Shown piece after piece: positions 39,701 through 47,956 of a stretch of 64,000 nucleotides of DNA. The DNA is from Schistosoma mansoni (Eukaryota > Platyhelminthes > Trematoda > Strigeidida > Schistosomatidae): contig NC_031496.1 in the NCBI RefSeq assembly GCF_000237925.1, forward strand, positions 19,902,757 to 19,966,756. Reading direction: 5' to 3'. The notes under the pieces were generated by a model. That model made no database searches, was not told where the DNA came from, and saw only the letters and a list, made by a program, of their open reading frames with translations. Position numbers and translations under genes: made by a program. Position 1 is the first letter of the stretch. Each line of letters starts with the position of its first letter.

Positions 39701-41346
39701 TCGTATGATATGAAAACCACTGTGATGAAATCCATCATGTTCCAATATTTGAAACATTCGCTTCAGTATCGTAATGATTAAAGTATCATTAACATCGGAG
39801 TGCATGGTCCTTCGAGAACGTCGATAGTACAGCAAACCGCCAAACATGCTCAAGTTAACAGTACCAAGCTTACAAGCACTAAGCATAATTGCACATCCAA
39901 TCCACGCCCAGACTAGTAACGCGACGGCTTTGAAGGTGGTCCAGATTGGAATGAATCTTTGTATCTTTCACTATATGTAGACTGATTCCATCTGACTGCA
40001 CATCATCACAAAAAAATCCCACAGGAACAAGATCTGCAACTACTTCTAATGGTTTAAACAGATTTCTATCATGTTTACGAAGTTAATTTAAGTTTAAATG
40101 GTAAACGTATTTCATACACATGGACAACGATCGTCAACCGACTAAACACGATTACGGTAGCATATATGTCAATTGACAGCATAAAACAAAATTCATATAC
40201 TTAAGTTGGCAAAATATGGCTATCTTCACCAATAAACTTATTTTCTTATAACCTATCTTCAAGATGTTGTCGGTGACACGATTTTAGATCTAGAATGCTT
40301 AGTATGGATGAGAAATCATTAAATGCTTCGAAACGACATAGGATACGGTCAGAATCAATCAGATTTAGGATAGCAAATTTCGGTACAAAGTTCACTCACA
40401 TATTTGGCTAAATAGCGTCTTAGCATTTTAGCTGATGTCAGTTCGTGACGAAAAACCGTAAATCTAATTCCTTACCCTAACCGTCAACTGTGAATCATAA
40501 TCGTTATTCTTCAAATTGTTTTATAACCCTCATTTAGCCCTAGTAAGTAGATGGACACTCTCAAGGTTACTTTGGCGTCGCTCAAAGATCGTCCATAAAT
40601 TATAGTCTCACCATCTCTAGCCAAAAAGCGTAACCGATCCCGAAGGTATCACTTAACACGCTTAGTCTGTAAGCCTTTCGAAAATTCGGATTATCATGTC
40701 TCATCCGAACATCACACGTGTTTGCTTTACACACTTAATTAGAAATATCGCCTCTACTCGAAGATTTGCCTTAACATTAAAGACGATACCAGAACGCTTT
40801 TACGAAGATGAGACCACAAAATAGTATGGAGTCAACAAATGGTTTCGAAGAATATTTTTCATATGACAATTAAGAAATAAATGTACCTTGCGCTTCAGAA
40901 GAAAATCGAGATACATGTCATATATAAGATGAAAGCAGTCGAGCTCTGAACGAGCAAGAGATCTGTGAGAATGTCCTTTTAGTGAGGCCTAAATTTAAAT
41001 TTAATTACTTGACACATCGCTATGTCTAACATAGTCCTCCAAACGATAATTGCTAGTTCGAATGTTTAACTTCGACTTCTTACTTAAGAGGCACCCATCA
41101 AGACCTTTAAAAATAATAGTTGAAGTTTGACAAACCTTCAGAACAACTCTTTCTGACAATTTTCTGTAATCTTAGCAAAAATTTCCAAAATTCATCGTAA
41201 GCACTCGTATCACTGTCAGAATCGTAATACTGAATATTAAAGATAACCCACTGATGAATAATAGCTGATTTTGAATTGGGAAAAAATATATCTGTTAGAC
41301 GCTTTTTATGAGCTAGGAAATCTGCAAGTGCATCTTCGTCCTTCAT
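2152..41346 (-). CDS. DHX34: DHX34-like DEAH-box RNA helicase, multi-exon gene (3' end off window)
   Basis: Fourteen exons (41136-41346, 40887-40988, 35861-36166, 34918-35040, 30517-30666, 28941-29126, 27420-27601, 26357-26537, 25163-25309, 19110-19406, 15640-15954, 12180-12518, 10065-10324, 2152-2262) give about 970 codons. From exon 2 onward every junction is GT-AG with matching phase. Visible in order: motif [10 protein letters not shown], Ia TQPRRIA, DEVH split across exons 4/5, SAT, motif [15 protein letters not shown], motif [14 protein letters not shown], then the HA2 region and the DHX34-specific C-terminal part ([22 protein letters not shown]). As remembered, human DHX34 (about 1,140 residues) matches in the same order. 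In animals DHX34 is an ATP-dependent RNA helicase that promotes UPF1 phosphorylation in nonsense-mediated decay; that role here is inferred from family. The C-terminal zinc-finger part should lie to the left of the window. Introns reach about 8 kb and hold most of the repeats listed. Confidence 0.93.
3725..3905 (-). repeat. tRNA-derived SINE with trematode core repeat
   Basis: Read on the minus strand it begins with GTGGCTAAGTGGATAACG (A-box-like) followed by GGGTTCGAGTCCTGGA (B-box-like), then the core with the gacgaaacgcgcgtcctg motif. The same core occurs at 39.4 kb and 63.8 kb. Resembles the widespread schistosome SINE family (Sm-alpha type); exact family not assigned. Confidence 0.75.
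5693..5726. repeat. (ATT)n microsatellite, imperfect
   Basis: Runs of ATT/ACT triplets (tattattattactattattattattacta type). Confidence 0.8.
6613..6971 (-). repeat. Dispersed ~500 bp TAAA-tailed repeat, copy B (internally deleted)
   Basis: Minus-strand copy with the shared 5' start (GCCCCCAAATGCCCTGG) at 6971 and the tail near 6613. About 150 bp of the middle present in copies A, C, D and E is absent. Confidence 0.82.
9570..9890 (+). mobile_element. RTE/SR2-like LINE, 5' fragment
   Basis: The GC-richer leader (TAGCCCCTCTGGGGTC..., CAAGCCCGGGTAAAGGAGG) is the 5' end I associate with schistosome RTE elements. Downstream, a plus-strand frame reads LRTWNARTM, the start of the RTE endonuclease domain (consensus RTWNVRTMW). 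It then stops; nothing of the reverse transcriptase follows. Confidence 0.75.
10065..10324 (-). CDS. DHX34: DHX34 exon 13
   Basis: 260 nt from [20 protein letters not shown] to [13 protein letters not shown]; acceptor ctattttag, donor TCT|GTAAGT, phase 2 out. LHP-DVF---P-VL is the conserved DEAH C-terminal block. It is followed by a long low-complexity lysine/asparagine then acidic insert ([13 protein letters not shown]) that seems larger than in vertebrates. Confidence 0.93.
10325..12179. other. DHX34 intron 12
   Basis: AT-rich, no exon or named repeat recognised apart from a (TA)n tract at its left-hand... right-hand limit (12081-12117). A somewhat GC-richer patch at 11100-11250 is unclassified. 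Confidence 0.6.
12081..12117. repeat. (AT)n microsatellite
   Basis: About 18 AT units, 60 bp beyond the donor of DHX34 exon 12, inside intron 12. Confidence 0.95.
12180..12518 (-). CDS. DHX34: DHX34 exon 12
   Basis: 113 codons from [16 protein letters not shown] to AEMVFHTK; acceptor ttttacag, donor AAG|GTGAAT. An acidic/serine-rich linker is followed by [20 protein letters not shown], matching [20 protein letters not shown] of DHX34, a diagnostic block of this paralogue. Confidence 0.94.
13905..13985. repeat. Dispersed repeat block, copy 1
   Basis: The stretch TAGCTGATGTCAGTTGTGA plus a following CCTAACCTTAACT-type segment recurs with differences at about 40425-40500. Two old copies of an unnamed family. 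Confidence 0.55.
15130..15245 (-). repeat. tRNA-like SINE piece
   Basis: On the minus strand, CCTATTAGTTGAGACATC (A-box-like) is followed about 35 bp later by GTTAGAGTCCCGC (B-box-like). Spacing fits a tRNA-derived SINE head; no cloverleaf good enough for a tRNA gene. Confidence 0.5.
15541..15600 (+). repeat. tRNA-like SINE head abutting DHX34 exon 11
   Basis: TCTGGCCTAGTGGTTGAGAG is A-box-like and is followed by a tRNA-like arm. It ends about 40 bp from the donor site of DHX34 exon 11. Confidence 0.45.
15640..15954 (-). CDS. DHX34: DHX34 exon 11: OB-fold side, arginine-rich
   Basis: 105 codons. Its first codon is ATG but it follows a good acceptor (accattag) and joins exon 10 in frame, so it is not a start. 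[19 protein letters not shown] matches the RKWCRRRGIEEHRLYEM block of DHX34; a basic stretch ending [12 protein letters not shown] precedes the AAT|GTAAGT donor. A tRNA-like SINE piece ends about 40 bp from the donor. Confidence 0.93.
17700..18130. repeat. Unclassified GC-richer segment, probable repeat
   Basis: Base composition is clearly less AT-rich than the flanks, with blocks such as CCGACCAGACGGCGGG and GCCTAGCCCAGCCCG. I see no open frame and no second copy in the window, so repeat status is inferred from composition only. Confidence 0.35.
18390..18970 (+). mobile_element. RTE/SR2-like LINE, 3' end
   Basis: Plus-strand frames give [21 protein letters not shown], then GWKKA, the match to WHQSMK-L, and QWRRCIHS, the C-terminal tail typical of RTE reverse transcriptase proteins. 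They are in several frames with stops, so this is an old 5'-truncated insertion. It is followed by a pyrimidine-rich 3' UTR to about 18970. Confidence 0.8.
19110..19406 (-). CDS. DHX34: DHX34 exon 10: HA2/ratchet region
   Basis: 99 codons starting [10 protein letters not shown] and including [20 protein letters not shown] and [17 protein letters not shown]; acceptor cattttag, donor [22 protein letters not shown] is the usual HA2 block of DEAH helicases. Confidence 0.95.
19784..20168 (+). mobile_element. Solo LTR-like fossil, copy 1
   Basis: Resembles the segment at 45561-46047 over its length. Both have a TATA-box-like GTATATAAAC, about 20 bp later an AATAAATGA polyadenylation-like signal, and near-terminal GTTAT/GATAA-type ends, the layout of a retrotransposon LTR. 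No internal coding region adjoins it, so it is a solo LTR. Differences between the two copies suggest an old insertion. Family (gypsy- or BEL-type) not decided. Confidence 0.6.
20692..21188 (+). repeat. Dispersed ~500 bp TAAA-tailed repeat, copy C
   Basis: Starts CGCCCCCAAATGCCCTGG, ends AAATAAATAAATAAAA. Nearly identical to the inverted copy D, much closer to it than to A, B or E. Confidence 0.88.
21424..21570. repeat. Possible SINE remnant
   Basis: AACGGTCTGAAGAGCTCACT and the following stretch look like degenerate tRNA-type SINE sequence, GC-richer than the flanks. Weak call. Confidence 0.3.
21660..22150. repeat. Unclassified GC-richer segment with (TC)n(GC)n
   Basis: Contains TCTCTCTCTCGCGCGCGCGT at about 21952-21972 and ends in TAAGTGGGTAGACAGATTC. 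No coding potential seen; probably part of a transposable element I cannot name. Confidence 0.35.
22150..23448. other. Inter-repeat stretch, nothing identified
   Basis: Ordinary AT-rich sequence between copies C and D. No exon, RNA or named repeat recognised. Confidence 0.5.
23449..23977 (-). repeat. Dispersed ~500 bp TAAA-tailed repeat, copy D
   Basis: Mirror image of copy C. Two fortuitous reading frames shared with C agree over about 67 and 79 residues, so the copies are almost unchanged relative to each other. D has an extra block of about 35 bp near 23520-23555 close to its tail. Confidence 0.88.
24000..24360. other. Less AT-rich flank, unclassified
   Basis: Sequence following copy D is moderately GC-richer (CCTCGGGCAGGTCAG, GCCAGCATAGGATGTCGG) than the rest of the intron. 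It may be an old repeat; no second copy seen here. Confidence 0.3.
25163..25309 (-). CDS. DHX34: DHX34 exon 9: winged-helix segment
   Basis: 49 codons from [19 protein letters not shown] to EALDILK; acceptor tttttag, donor AAG|GTATGC. The PEIRRV-LE-LVLQM block is the conserved entry to the winged-helix/HA2 region of DEAH helicases. Confidence 0.95.
26357..26537 (-). CDS. DHX34: DHX34 exon 8: motif VI
   Basis: 181 nt; with exon 7 it reads [15 protein letters not shown], then [18 protein letters not shown], the arginine-finger motif VI. Acceptor taaag, donor GAG|GTAAAT, phase 0 out. Confidence 0.95.
27420..27601 (-). CDS. DHX34: DHX34 exon 7: motifs IV-V
   Basis: 182 nt, phase 0 in and phase 2 out (donor AAG|GTGTGT). 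Contains [17 protein letters not shown] and motif [15 protein letters not shown]. The split arginine codon is completed by the first base of exon 8. Confidence 0.95.
28037..28665. repeat. Rearranged local duplication in DHX34 intron 6
   Basis: An ~85 bp block starting GCATTTAACCCGGTTATCAT at 28049 recurs in the same orientation at about 28557. A segment just past the first copy (GACATTAAATAGGAATAAT near 28228) recurs in reverse complement just past the second (28643-28662). Between them lie two tandem copies of a ~33 bp unit containing GAACACTCATCACTTCACAT (28370-28430). Confidence 0.8.
28941..29126 (-). CDS. DHX34: DHX34 exon 6: RecA2 entry
   Basis: 62 codons from [15 protein letters not shown] to [16 protein letters not shown], acceptor ttaatag, donor CAA|GTAAGT. 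The VPGR and IFLSGM blocks are typical of DEAH/RHA helicases at the start of the second RecA domain. Confidence 0.94.
29127..30516. other. DHX34 intron 5
   Basis: AT-rich, no exon or repeat recognised. Confidence 0.55.
30517..30666 (-). CDS. DHX34: DHX34 exon 5: VH of motif II and motif III SAT
   Basis: 50 codons from VHERHWQTD through [17 protein letters not shown] to CPIIQ, acceptor ttgaacag, donor CAG|GTAAAT. The SAT triplet couples ATP hydrolysis to unwinding in this family. Confidence 0.95.
30710..30742. repeat. (TA)n microsatellite
   Basis: About 16 TA units 45 bp upstream of DHX34 exon 5 on the gene's strand. Confidence 0.95.
31195..31400 (-). repeat. tRNA-derived SINE, family 2 copy 1
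   Basis: On the minus strand, GTTAGTGGTTTAGTGCTTAAG (A-box-like) is followed by CGCGCGGGATC and GTGGATGCACACTTCTGAAA, ending in a GTCTCATGATAAAAC-type tail. The same order recurs at 32105-32270. Confidence 0.65.
32105..32270 (-). repeat. tRNA-derived SINE, family 2 copy 2
   Basis: On the minus strand, GCTCAGTAGTATAATGGTTA (A-box-like), then GCTGGGTTCGTGGATGC (B-box-like) and CACACTACTGAGGAGTCCCA. Same layout as copy 1, about 700 bp away in the same orientation. Confidence 0.68.
34918..35040 (-). CDS. DHX34: DHX34 exon 4: up to the DE of DEVH
   Basis: 41 codons beginning [16 protein letters not shown] and ending DYDVIVLDE, followed by the strong donor GAA|GTAAGT. The intron interrupts motif II between DE and VH. 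Confidence 0.95.
35041..35860. other. DHX34 intron 3
   Basis: AT-rich with a short GC-richer tRNA-like remnant at about 35665-35715. No exon seen. Confidence 0.5.
35861..36166 (-). CDS. DHX34: DHX34 exon 3: helicase motifs I and Ia
   Basis: 102 codons, acceptor ctattag|TTC, donor CAA|GTAAGT. It holds the P-loop GDTGCGKST and motif Ia [15 protein letters not shown], nearly identical to DHX34/DEAH helicases. An insertion of about ten residues ([14 protein letters not shown]) sits between the two motifs compared with the vertebrate protein. Confidence 0.95.
37258..37767 (+). repeat. Dispersed ~500 bp TAAA-tailed repeat, copy E
   Basis: Starts ATGCCCCCGAATGCCCTGG and ends TTTAAATAAATAAATAA. Full length; shares a GAGTCTGCTCTCCCTCTCG block with copy A that copies C and D lack, so A and E form one subfamily and C and D another. 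Confidence 0.87.
39375..39490 (+). repeat. SINE core copy
   Basis: GGTGGCTGGCAGTGGAATCC, then GTTTCGCCCTATTCTGGACT and CGTCAGCTGGATGTA: the same core as at 3725-3905 and 63795-63935, here cut short before the second half. Confidence 0.75.
40425..40720. repeat. Dispersed repeat block, copy 2
   Basis: TTAGCTGATGTCAGTTCGTGACGAAAA-like opening (seen at 40430) matches 13905-13985. It continues into a longer, GC-richer unclassified stretch to about 40720. Confidence 0.5.
40887..40988 (-). CDS. DHX34: DHX34 exon 2
   Basis: Exactly 34 codons between a TTTAG acceptor and an AAG|GTACAT donor, phase 0 at both ends. It ends [12 protein letters not shown], which matches the LLHYLDF segment just before the helicase core of DHX34, and joins in frame to [16 protein letters not shown] of exon 3. 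Confidence 0.8.
41136..41346 (-). CDS. DHX34: DHX34 exon 1 (N-terminal, start codon exon)
   Basis: The first ATG of this open stretch is at 41346. The segment [11 protein letters not shown] resembles the FW-FFERLQ segment near the N-terminus of vertebrate DHX34, which is the main reason for placing it here. An acidic run ([12 protein letters not shown]) precedes it. The likely donor is AAG|GTTTGT at 41135, leaving phase 1. That does not join exon 2 directly (phase 0), so a very short linking exon or another donor is needed. The true start could be further upstream. Confidence 0.65.
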
Positions 41347-44289
41347 TTAGCAGCAAGCAACGCACAACTAGAATAACTGGCAAGGATCTTTAACCAATAT
41401 TCAATAAGTAATCGGTCTCAAGTGAGGATTGTAGCTTAATTGACCCAAGTTAACTACTGTAGTAAGTGCTTAAGAAAATGGCCACTTCGCTATAAAAATT
41501 ATAATGAGATACCATCTCTCTTTTCCGAGCAGGGCATTTCAGTCATCGATAACTTTTGTAGAACAGCTAAATCACTGTCTACATTTATTTCATTTTGCTT
41601 TTTGGACAGTTGGCTGATAATCTCAGAGATTGCCGGGCGAAGATCAGAGTGGAAGATAACTTATCCTAACGTAACTGATGATTTGAGATACCACTGTAAA
41701 TTTATCACTTAATGTACACTAAAAATGATACTGCAGCCGTAAATCAATCCCTGGAATCAATAGCTTTGTAAGCCTTCGACATTGGATGCTGACCACATCA
41801 ATTTTAATAGACTCATCTATCTGAAGGCGCTCGGTTATGCATTAGCACCAGATTACGAGTGAGAACTCCGTGCTCAACATCACCTGCAATCGCAGGCCAG
41901 TCTAGATTAGTCACTTCTCGATATATTGATAACCTATCAAAAATAATTTCGAACCTCCTCGCTTCTGTGTTTTGATTTCACTGGATGGGCCACGATTTGA
42001 TTGTAGAAGATGTTGCTGTTTAACTTGTTGTCAAACGACAAATACTTGTGGTATCTTCAATATTTGTAGTGTTAAGTGACTGCACAGTTACTTAACACTA
42101 ATAGTGACATCTTGGAAGACGTTATTCGCTTCTTACTCCATGAATAATATAAATAACCGATATATTGTATAGATTTTGTGTCAGAAACTTTCAATTCGAT
42201 ACCAGTGCCAATTGTTCATCGTAGTACACCAGCCTGCCCGAAGGACCCAAGCGGCATCAAAGACTAATTCCACAAATTCTAAGAAAATGCCTCATAAACC
42301 GATAGAAATCCTGCTCCTTTTTATTATGGTCCTGTGGACGTCTTACTTGGTTAAGTTGAATACGTAGGTAATAATCACAGCCAAAACACAAGCACTAGCC
42401 AAAGCTCGTGTTTAAATGCGAACTTCAGGATACTCTACATAATCAGGCTAGACTCTTCAGTTGTTAGTGAATTTCCCCGAGGAACGACACGTTTCCCCAC
42501 AGACCTAAGTTTTCGGCATGAATTTTTTCCCGTTTAATGTCAATCTGAAACTTCTTTAGTTACTTCTTTTCCACGAAAACTTCCTGTTTTCACTTACGAG
42601 AAGTCCTATTGACATGAAATTGCTCAGAAAGATAATAATATTATTTCGAATCCATGCTGTGTCATTCTGTGTGTATATAACGATTGAGTAGACGCTCTGC
42701 AAATCCACTTAACGCTAGTAATGCTACTGTAGTGATAACTCGATTAGTTGGCTGCAATTGTTGTTGGAGTAAATCCCCCAATAAGATGCGTGTATATTCT
42801 TGACTCAAATGGCTTCTAACTAATTGCAACTACCCAATTAAAGGTATTGATTCAAACAATCAATTATTCCACAATTTCAAATCGAGGGTCGTTTCTATCC
42901 TACAGTGTTGCCAATGTTACACTATTCATCCTTGGATCTACCCTATTGTTTATGTATGTTAATTTTCATCGAGGACACGTGCAGTTATGTTTTGTTTAAC
43001 ATATTTCTGTTAAAGCAGGTACACGCCATTTTTACAAGCATGATCTATAATTTACGGCATAGGTTTGCGTGGATGATGCTTCCCAAATAGGTTTGCAAAA
43101 TAGATAAAATATAAGTAAAAATAAAAGACTGTACATTCGTACAGTTGTGACAGAGAGTTATTAATCAGGTTTATGTTTTAGTACTACCCTGTGAGTGCAG
43201 CTTTTATAATCTGTTTCAAAAATGATATCGCGTCCACGCTGTGACTGTGGGAAACTCAAACCATGTCCAAACCAGCCGTTGTTGTATTAGAATTCTGATC
43301 TTGCTAAGTAATTATGCAGCACAACTTTTTAAGAAGTTTATAGCTATTATAAAGTAGATATAAATGGCACCAGGTATGGGCTGTGACCCTTAAAGATGCT
43401 GATGTCATGTTTGCTTCAGGTGTAGGAAGCTCCATAGCCATGCACTGAGAGTGTGACACTGAAAAAAGAAAAACAAAGGAGCAGTAGGGCATTTGAATAT
43501 AAACCTTAAACAATACATAGCAATTTTTAGTGGAACATACAAAGGTATGATATTTTAGTAGACAGAATTTATATTAGCTGCTGTTGCTAGAGTGAAGTGT
43601 GGTTAGAGCCTTTACAGAATACAGTAATAATGAACTATGATTTGTGATTTTTAACAATGTGGAATGGGTTTGAATGATGGAGGGAAGTTGGAGCTAGAAT
43701 AAGGAGGACTGTTCACTAGAATAAAAATTGATTAGTTCTCCTTCTTTCCATCTGATGTAAGTCACTAGGTCATAAAGTGAACGTTTGTGTTAGTATGTTA
43801 TAGGTTATCTTAGAAAAATTGTGAGTTGCACATAAGGTTGGAAACAAGACAGAGATTGGTATGCCTAGGAGGACAACATCAGTATCACTGATTGCATCGG
43901 GCTTGATCATAAAGAGCCTGAAACAAACAAGATGTTCTGTCCCACAGACATGAGTGAGTTGAAGTCATCGCCTTCATCAGTAATGTCTTCTGGTTAGTAA
44001 CCCCAACCTCTCTACTTTTATAATGTGAAGCTAATTAAAGTTTAATTTTAGATAAAATGAAATGTTTCACATGATGCTCTATGCTTCACATCCTGTTGGG
44101 AAACACTATTTCCATAAGTAACACTGTACAAGACTATCAGGTGGTGACGAATTATTGACTGGTGGTAATACACCGACGCAATACTTCAAATGATGATAGT
44201 TTCAAGTATGAGTTGCCAATCAAAGTTTAAGCACTAAGAAAATGGCATAGTGGAGGACGAATGTTTACCGAATCAGGCGGAAAAGTGTA

Positions 44290-45400
44290 GGAACATAGTA
44301 GTTATTTCCCTGTTACTTTCTTCGTTGTGTCATATAGTTGTCTGACATTCCCTTCTATTACAGCTTTTTCCACTGTCGTTGCTGGGTGTTCTACGTATTT
44401 CTGATTGTCGGTTCTAATGCTCATACCGCTTGCTTATATGCTTCTGTGTATTGAGATTGTGACTTGACTTTCTCTGTTCTTGTTCGGCCGTTGTTAATTT
44501 CTATCTTTTTGTTCTTCCTTTCTTCAATCTTGTCCATGGTTTTGATAGAGATCCATTCCTTAAAATGATGCTTTGTGCAGTCCAGAATCTACTGACACGT
44601 TGAAGTTTGTACCGCATTGACCTCTTTCCGATGGATTTGCAAATCTGTCTCCATTTTCATCCCTTTCTCCCGGTCAGTCCTTGTCATCCCATGATATCTT
44701 CGTACCCGATGTTGTCCATTTCAACCTTAGCGTTGAGGTCTTCCATCAGGGCATTCAAGTCCTTTCCTAAGCACTTCGATATGATTGATTTCAGCCTCTC
44801 ATACAACTGATCATTATTGTCGTTGTTGCTATCATTGGTGGGTGCATAACATTAGATAACATTTATCATGATTTCCTCTTTCTTTGTTTCGAATGATGCT
44901 TTGACGATCTTGGATCCATGAGATTCCCATCTTATAAGCACTTTACTTGCTTCTTATTATAGCATAAGAATAACTCCTTGAGTGTATGGAGCATTTTCCT
45001 CTTCGTGACCGGAGTATAGCACCATATCTCTCGACTCTAACCTTTTCTGTCTGATCGGCTTGGGTCCAGTCGGTTTCACTGTTTTCGAGCAGCACATAGA
45101 TGTATCTCTTCATTTATCTCCGTAGCTATTTGATTGGTTCTTCTGGTCTCCCGCAATGTCCGGACATTCGGTGTATCTATAATAATTGTTGCTCTGGCTG
45201 TAAGGAAGAGTATCGACTTTGTGACGTCCGAAGAATCTAGGTTTTCAGTACGTGAGGTCTTAATTCACAAGCAGTTGTTAGTGGAGTTATCGATTGGCGG
45301 GATCTGAGTGGTATTGCTCCGAATATCGGATGGAAATGTCACCTACTTCTTTGAAATTTCAGATTCGCTTTTCTGATTACAGCAACGACAGTCAATCAAT
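44290..45400 (-). mobile_element. RTE/SR2-like LINE, endonuclease fragment with internal deletion
   Basis: Minus-strand frames read NVRTLRETRRTNQIATE, YSGHEEENAPYTQG-like sequence, DLNALMEDLNAKVEMDNIGY and EDIMG, the apurinic-like endonuclease of RTE elements, then jump to HHFKEWISIKTMDKIEERK and KGMSDNYMTQRRK from the region before the reverse transcriptase. The sequence between these blocks (end of endonuclease) is missing and the frame is broken many times. The RT domain is absent. Confidence 0.82.
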
Positions 45401-45560
45401 TCAATCAAGTAGACATTTTTTTATCTAACCATCCAATTTACGTACTTGAAGTAGCATGAACACTTCAAAAAACCTTTTAACTTGTAAGAAAATTAACTAC
45501 CAATAAGTTTAATTACAACTCAATGAAAATTGTGATATTTGGCTTATTCACTTTTGAGAT

Positions 45561-46047
45561 TGTTATGTCATGGTGAGGACTAAATTACGGGCAACTTCTG
45601 AGAACCACTAATGGACTAATATTATATATATTCTTATTGTATAAGTTCTCAGTAACTAGATTATGTATATCCATATTCCTCTTATTATAAGCTTCACTTT
45701 GACCGATAGATTATTGATAATATTATATCATTTTCTGTTATTAAACTATACTCAGTATATCAATTACCGTCCACCACGTTCACAGCCATTTCTTGGCTCG
45801 ATCTTGTTTAAATATCATTTCCTATTTTATGGTGTGATACGGTCTGTTTAGCTGGTATATAAACCAAGTATGTTTGAAATAAATGATTCTCATAGTGGGA
45901 GCTGTTATTGACGTTCTGGAACCAACTGGACTTGCTAGGAGAACAAAGGATCAATAAGGACGCTGCTAAGCTGCGGACGTCATTGATTTGGCACACTATT
46001 GAGATTGGATAAGTCGTATTTCGATTGGTGGATAATTCACGCGATAA
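45561..46047 (+). mobile_element. Solo LTR-like fossil, copy 2
   Basis: Begins TGTTATGTCATGG and ends near GCGATAA. Carries a TATA-box-like GGTATATAAACC and a following AATAAATGA. About 100 bp longer than copy 1 through an extra AT-rich block. It lies about 160 bp from the RTE fragment. No flanking internal region was recognised, so it reads as a solo LTR of an old LTR retrotransposon. Confidence 0.6.
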
Positions 46048-46082
46048 AAAGCCAGACATAAAATCAGAACTGGGGTTGTGGC

Positions 46083-46230
46083 TTGTATGAGATCAGAATA
46101 TGATGCATGTAGGACGAGGTGTTCTATCTTGGGAAAATCTTGAATAACTCCTCTAAAAATTGTTCGTGTTCCACACCTTGAACTGCTGATAAGTTATCAA
46201 CACAAGTATAGCAGTTCAGTATGGTGACTC
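46083..46230. repeat. Diverged dispersed repeat, copy 1
   Basis: GTATGAGATCAGAATATGAT and TTGTTCGTGTTCCACACCTTG correspond to sequence at 53495-53635, with many differences between. Confidence 0.6.
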
Positions 46231-47832
46231 TCATCAAAAATTGTTGAGTAAAACACAGAAAATATTTATTAAAAGGATAGTCCATTTCAAAGAACTTGGT
46301 AGGATTCACAGTCTGTGTACAATATTGTACTAGTAATTCCTTTGAAAATTGGAATAAATATATAAAAGTATGGACAACAGTAAAGCAAACAGTGCACACT
46401 CCATAAGTGAATATTTTCACGGAAGCACACCAAAATGTATTTTACATGTGTACCTGTTTCCTCTGTCCAAATATCAGAATCTCTGACCTTCCGGTAATTA
46501 GGGATCATGACATGTTAATTAAAGAATCGGTTGTCTTAATTCAGTTGGCTGAGATAGAGTGAAGAAGTTGACGATGCCCAATAGCTGATTTGGCCGTCAG
46601 ATAAGATAAATTTTAGTTCATTTATATAGTCCCGGTGTCCTGACGTCAAGCTGTAAATTACGTAGCTGGATTTGTATGAAGTGGGATATTTTTAACGAAG
46701 ATTTCCAGGTTGTCCATCTAAAAATTACTAAAACATGCTCTATGATGGTGCTTAAAACAAATTGTGAATACGTATTTCAAAGTGCAATATATTTATGGTT
46801 ATCGGGTCAGCCTCAACCGATGAATATTTCTCCGAACAGTTGTGCAGCTTCATTAGTGTACATTCATTGATTTATAAGTAAAGCTGCTAAGGTTATTTAC
46901 ATAGCCCATTTTATGAGGTGACCGGCAGTGTATACCAAACAGGCGAGTCCTCCTTCGATCAATTCGTAAAGATAAGGGTGAACATATAATAGTTGCACTT
47001 AAGAGCAATGCACACTAAATTTAGAGGTAATAGCTGTAAACAAAAGTACGAGTAATACACAATAAACAAATGTTGAGTGACAAGATGGCCAGGAGAAAAA
47101 AACTCGACTCAAAAATGAAATAGATAGCACAAATATGTTTAAATACTTTTAAATATCTCAACTGACAACGGAGTCTCATTACAAGTCGTGAGTCAGTAAT
47201 GACTAATAAGTATTAGTAGGTAGTAAAGAAGAAGAAAGAATCGAATGAGACATAAATCAGGGTGTTTAGATTAAGTAGAATTATGACTAAATGCTCACTA
47301 GTTTGCTACAACCAGGATTGATACGAATTCCACGGCTTTTATTCTTCTTGATACAGTAATTTTTACCTTTCAGTATTAATTTAAAAACTTGTGTGTAATC
47401 ACCCATATTAGTTGCTTGGTATATTTAAGAAATAAGAACAAAGTATCGACGTTAATTAGAGAGTGATGTGCACAACATATTATCAAAATCTTCCTAGATA
47501 ACTCATAAATTCTTTTCTTATTTGACACAGTACCAATTAGAACTCCTTATATTTAGAACACATACATAGTTTAATAACAAAACACGCTGAAATATTTTTA
47601 AAATTTTGAATTTCACAGTTGATAATATTTTATGATACAATATGTATTGTTTTACGAGACCGTGACTTGATAAACATATTGCCATTCTCATGACATTCAG
47701 TTATATTTTATGTAGTTACTAGTATTGGATAAACTACGGTATGTAGTTTTATATATGTTCTTATGTTAATTTTTTACATAAGCAGATTATGTCAGTAGGC
47801 TCAGTCAACATTTTTCACACTACTAATGGAGA

Positions 47833-47956
47833 ATGGCACTTTCAGAATCATCCAGACGAGAGAGATTTTTAGTATTTCTTCTTTTAATCGGTGTAGCTTT
47901 TGCAGCAGTTGTTGGAACTGGACTGTCCATCTATTTCTGGAACAGAACTTTTAATG
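47833..47956 (+). CDS. M13-like gene exon 1: cytoplasmic head and membrane anchor
   Basis: ATG at 47833; RRER is followed by a hydrophobic run FLVFLLLIGVAFAAVVGTGL. Donor AATG|GTATGT, phase 1 out, which joins exon 2 to give FNEQGSLPL. Confidence 0.7.

Larger units (their letters stand above)
36167..40886. other. DHX34 intron 2
   Basis: About 4.7 kb. Holds repeat copy E, a SINE-core copy (39375-39490) and the second dispersed block (40425-40500). A GC-richer stretch at 36820-37250 is unclassified. No exon seen. Confidence 0.6.
41347..47832. other. Intergenic region between divergent DHX34 and M13-like genes
   Basis: About 6.5 kb. Contains an RTE endonuclease fragment (44290-45400), a solo LTR (45561-46047) and a diverged repeat (46083-46230). 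41700-43100 and 43860-44050 are moderately GC-richer but unclassified. Promoters for both genes should lie here, but no motif I would trust was seen. Confidence 0.6.
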
